Shown here: piece by piece, positions 61,689 to 64,000 of the stretch
Position numbering within the stretch: the first letter of the stretch is position 1
How the letters are laid out: each line of letters begins with the position of its first letter
Source: Streptomyces sp. SS1-1
GTDB lineage: Bacteria > Actinomycetota > Actinomycetes > Streptomycetales > Streptomycetaceae
Assembly: GCF_008973465.1 (NCBI RefSeq)
Contig: NZ_WBXN01000004.1
Location: 5,000,501 to 5,064,500 of the forward strand
DNA: 64,000 nt
Reading direction: 5' to 3'
Position numbers and translations under genes: made by a program
Notes under the pieces: generated by a model
Told to the model about the DNA's origin: nothing
Database searches by the model: none
Seen by the model: only the letters and a program-made list of their open reading frames with translations

Positions 61689-63917
61689 GTGGCAGCTCTT
61701 GCACGCTGGTGTGTCCAACGCCGCCTCGTCGCCGTACTGCTCTGGCTCCTCGCCTTCGGCGGGGTGACCGCGGCCGCCGCCGTCACGGGTTCCGCGTACT
61801 CCAACGACTACGAGGTCCCCGGCACCGAGTCCGGCCGCGCCACCCAGCTGCTGCGGGAGGGCTTCCCCGGCCTCGGCGGCGACACCGACAGCGTCGTCTG
61901 GCACACCACGTCGGGCACCGTCCGCGCCGGCGCCGTCCAGCAGACCATGACACGCACCCTGGACGAGATCGCGCACCTGCCCGGCGTCGCGTCCGTGGAC
62001 GGCCCCTACGGCAAGCAGGGCGCCGCCCGGATCAGCGAGGACGGGCACACCGCCTACGCCACCGTCACCTTCCGCGACGGCGCCGAGCACCTCGACAAGG
62101 GCGAGGCCCGGGCCGTCGTCGACACCGCGAAGGCCGCCGAGACCGACGGGCTCCAGGTCGAGCTCGGCGGGTCCGCCGTCGCCCTCACCGAGTCACCGGG
62201 CGGGCACACCGCCGAGATCGTCGGCGTGGCCGTCGCCGCCGTCGTGCTCTTCCTCGCCTTCGGCTCGCTCGCCGCCTCGCTGCTGCCCATCGCCACCGCC
62301 CTGGTGAGCGTCGGCACCGCCTACGCGGGGATCGCGCTCCTCGGGCACGCCATGACGGTCGCCGACTTCGCCCCCATGCTCGGCATGCTCGTCGGGCTCG
62401 GCGTCGGCATCGACTACGCGCTGTTCATCGTCACCCGGCACCGCCGCGGCCTCAAACGCGGCCTGCCCGTGGCCGAGTCGATCACCAACGCCGTCGCCAC
62501 CACCGGGCGCGCGGTGGTGTTCGCGGGCGCCACGGTGTGCATAGCCCTGCTCGGCATGCTGATCCTGCGGCTCAGCTTCCTCAACGGCGTGGCGATCGCC
62601 GCCTCCCTGACCGTGGTGCTCACCGTCGCGGCCTCCGTGACCCTGCTGCCCGCCCTGCTGTCCCTCATCGGCATGCGCGCCCTCAGCCGCCGCGAGCGGC
62701 GCCGGCTCGCCGAGCACGGCCCCCAGCCCGAACTGCCCACCGGCCTCGCCGCCCGCTGGTCCGCCTTCGTGGAACGCCACCCCAAGGCCCTCGGCGCGAT
62801 CGCCCTCGCCGTCATCACCGTCCTCGCCCTGCCCACCCTGGGGCTGCGCCTCGGCACCTCCGACCAGGGCAACAACCCGGCCGGCTCCACCACCCGTCAG
62901 GCCTACGACCTCCTCGCCGACGGCTTCGGGCCCGGCGTCAACGGGCCGCTCACCCTCGTCACCCAGGTCGGCGGCGCCGAGGACAAGCTCGCCCTCGACA
63001 ACCTCGACGCCACCCTGCGCACCACCGAGGGCGTCGCCTCCGTGACCCCGGTGACGTACGACGCGCACAGCGACACCGCCTACCTCACCGTGGTCCCCGA
63101 CTCGTCCCCGCAGTCCCACCGGACCAGCGACCTCGTGGACCGGCTGCGCGACGACGTCCTGCCGCGCGCCGAGACCGGCACCTCCCTCGACGTGCACGTC
63201 GGCGGCATGACGGCCGGCTACGACGACTTCGCCGACGTGATCGTCGGCAAGCTGCCCCTCTTCGTCGGCGCCGTCATCGGCCTCGGCTGTCTGCTGCTCC
63301 TGTTCGCCTTCCGGTCCCTCGGCATCCCGCTGAAGGCCGCCGTGATGAACGTGGCCGCCGTGGCCGCCGCGTTCGGCGTCGTCGTGGCCGTCTTCCAGTG
63401 GGGCTGGGGGAGCGAACTGCTCGGCCTGGGCCGGGCCGGGCCGATCGAGCCCTTCCTCCCCGTGATCATGGTGTCCGTGCTCTTCGGACTCTCCATGGAC
63501 TACCAGGTCTTCCTGGTCAGCCGGATGTACGAGGAGTGGCTGGAGACCGGCGACAACCGGCGGGCCGTACGCATCGGCCTCGCCGAGACCAGCCGGGTGA
63601 TCAACTCCGCCGCCGTCATCATGATCTCCGTGTTCCTCGCCTTCGTCCTCAGCGGCGACCGCGTGATCGCCATGTTCGGCATCGCCCTGGCGGCGGCCGT
63701 CGCCCTGGACGCGTTCGTGCTGCGCACCCTCCTCGTCCCCGCGCTCATGCACCTGCTCGGCGGCGCCAACTGGTGGCTGCCCCGCTGGCTCGACCAGCGC
63801 ATGCCGCGCATCAGCATCGAGCCGCCCGAGTGCCGCGCCGCCCATGAGAGGCTCACCGACGTCGTGGCGGAACTCGAGAAGGAGCAGCGGGACGATGTAC
63901 GCGATATCCCTGGGTGA
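61689..63917 (+). CDS. MMPL family (RND-type) membrane transporter
   Basis: A 742-residue protein with twelve predicted helices in two repeats, each with a large periplasmic domain after the first helix (about 35-165 and 390-515). Conserved elements include GLGVGIDYALFIVTRHRRGL in the first half and LFGLSMDYQVFLVSRMYEEW in the second, with the helix-4/10 Asp-Tyr pairs (DY) used for proton coupling. MMPL proteins export lipids, siderophores or drugs. GTG start; the gene stands behind a region of inverted repeats, so it is probably regulated. Its end overlaps the GNAT gene by 23 bp. Confidence 0.92.
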   Translation: MAALARWCVQRRLVAVLLWLLAFGGVTAAAAVTGSAYSNDYEVPGTESGRATQLLREGFPGLGGDTDSVVWHTTSGTVRAGAVQQTMTRTLDEIAHLPGVASVDGPYGKQGAARISEDGHTAYATVTFRDGAEHLDKGEARAVVDTAKAAETDGLQVELGGSAVALTESPGGHTAEIVGVAVAAVVLFLAFGSLAASLLPIATALVSVGTAYAGIALLGHAMTVADFAPMLGMLVGLGVGIDYALFIVTRHRRGLKRGLPVAESITNAVATTGRAVVFAGATVCIALLGMLILRLSFLNGVAIAASLTVVLTVAASVTLLPALLSLIGMRALSRRERRRLAEHGPQPELPTGLAARWSAFVERHPKALGAIALAVITVLALPTLGLRLGTSDQGNNPAGSTTRQAYDLLADGFGPGVNGPLTLVTQVGGAEDKLALDNLDATLRTTEGVASVTPVTYDAHSDTAYLTVVPDSSPQSHRTSDLVDRLRDDVLPRAETGTSLDVHVGGMTAGYDDFADVIVGKLPLFVGAVIGLGCLLLLFAFRSLGIPLKAAVMNVAAVAAAFGVVVAVFQWGWGSELLGLGRAGPIEPFLPVIMVSVLFGLSMDYQVFLVSRMYEEWLETGDNRRAVRIGLAETSRVINSAAVIMISVFLAFVLSGDRVIAMFGIALAAAVALDAFVLRTLLVPALMHLLGGANWWLPRWLDQRMPRISIEPPECRAAHERLTDVVAELEKEQRDDVRDIPG

Positions 63918-64000
63918 CGACGGCGCCGAACTGAGGCCGCTGGAGCCGTGGCACGCCGACGCGTTCCTGGCCCATCTGGAGCGCGGCCGGGAGTTCATCG
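63895..64000 (+). CDS. GNAT family acetyltransferase, 3' end cut by window
   Basis: The first 35 codons are visible (MYAISLGDDGAELRPLEPWHADAFLAHLERG), starting within the end of the MMPL gene after GAAGGAG. The beginning, with LRPLEPWHADAF followed by a helix, is typical of RimJ/RimL-type acetyltransferases. The active site lies outside the window, so the assignment rests on the N-terminus and the coupled position. Confidence 0.7.
   Translation, partial: MYAISLGDDGAELRPLEPWHADAFLAHLERGREFI

Overview
This window is chromosomal DNA from a Streptomyces-type actinobacterium. It has very high G+C, near-universal G/C third codon positions, many GTG starts, twin-arginine and lipoprotein export signals, and a gene set typical of the conserved Streptomyces core (GatCAB, LigA, MnmA, a GGDEF/EAL protein like RmdB, SseB pair, M4 proteases). 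I see no rRNA, tRNA, CRISPR array, prophage, IS element or large biosynthetic cluster. Most genes are orderly core genes.

Layout. 1-9 kb: the 3' part of an alpha-glucan phosphorylase, a DUF1990 protein, two paralogous secreted M4 metalloproteases (the second with a P-domain) and a glutamine-dependent NAD synthetase. 9-16 kb: four ABC-exporter half-transporters on the minus strand in one coupled run; they look like two asymmetric heterodimers, but the third has lost its N-terminal membrane helices. 16-19.7 kb: an ABC-2 exporter with a histidine kinase/response regulator pair. 19.7-26.7 kb: GlgX, two tandem lipoprotein L,D-transpeptidases, an enoyl-CoA hydratase, an RsbW-like ATPase with a TTA codon, and a two-EF-hand protein.

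26.8-35 kb: a GH25 lysozyme, then the minus-strand gcvT-gcvH-glyA-sdaA group led by a tandem glycine riboswitch, with a P-loop protein and two SseB-family genes beside it; together these handle one-carbon, glycine and serine flux. 35-41.4 kb: a complete five-gene peptide ABC importer (permease, lipoprotein, permease, two ATPases). 41.4-45.5 kb: a TRIC-type channel overlapping an esterase tail to tail, a thioesterase, a TetR regulator with operator-like repeats, and two tiny membrane proteins.

45.5-54.3 kb: cysteine desulfurase and MnmA (tRNA 2-thiouridine) flanking a Tat-exported amidase, an alpha/beta hydrolase, DUF427, then a LOG-like/SDR/MetE-core/LigA run. 54.3-60.5 kb: a membrane GGDEF-EAL protein and gatC-gatA-small membrane protein-gatB. 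60.5-64 kb: a methyltransferase, an MMPL transporter and the start of a GNAT acetyltransferase.

Points most worth following up are the truncated, catalytically asymmetric ABC exporter, the helically phased 11-bp repeats before the GGDEF/EAL gene, the TTA codon plus palindromic site at the RsbW-like gene, the gene-conversion tract in the protease pair, and the coupled 80-residue membrane protein inside the gat operon. All positions of promoters, operators and terminators are read by eye.
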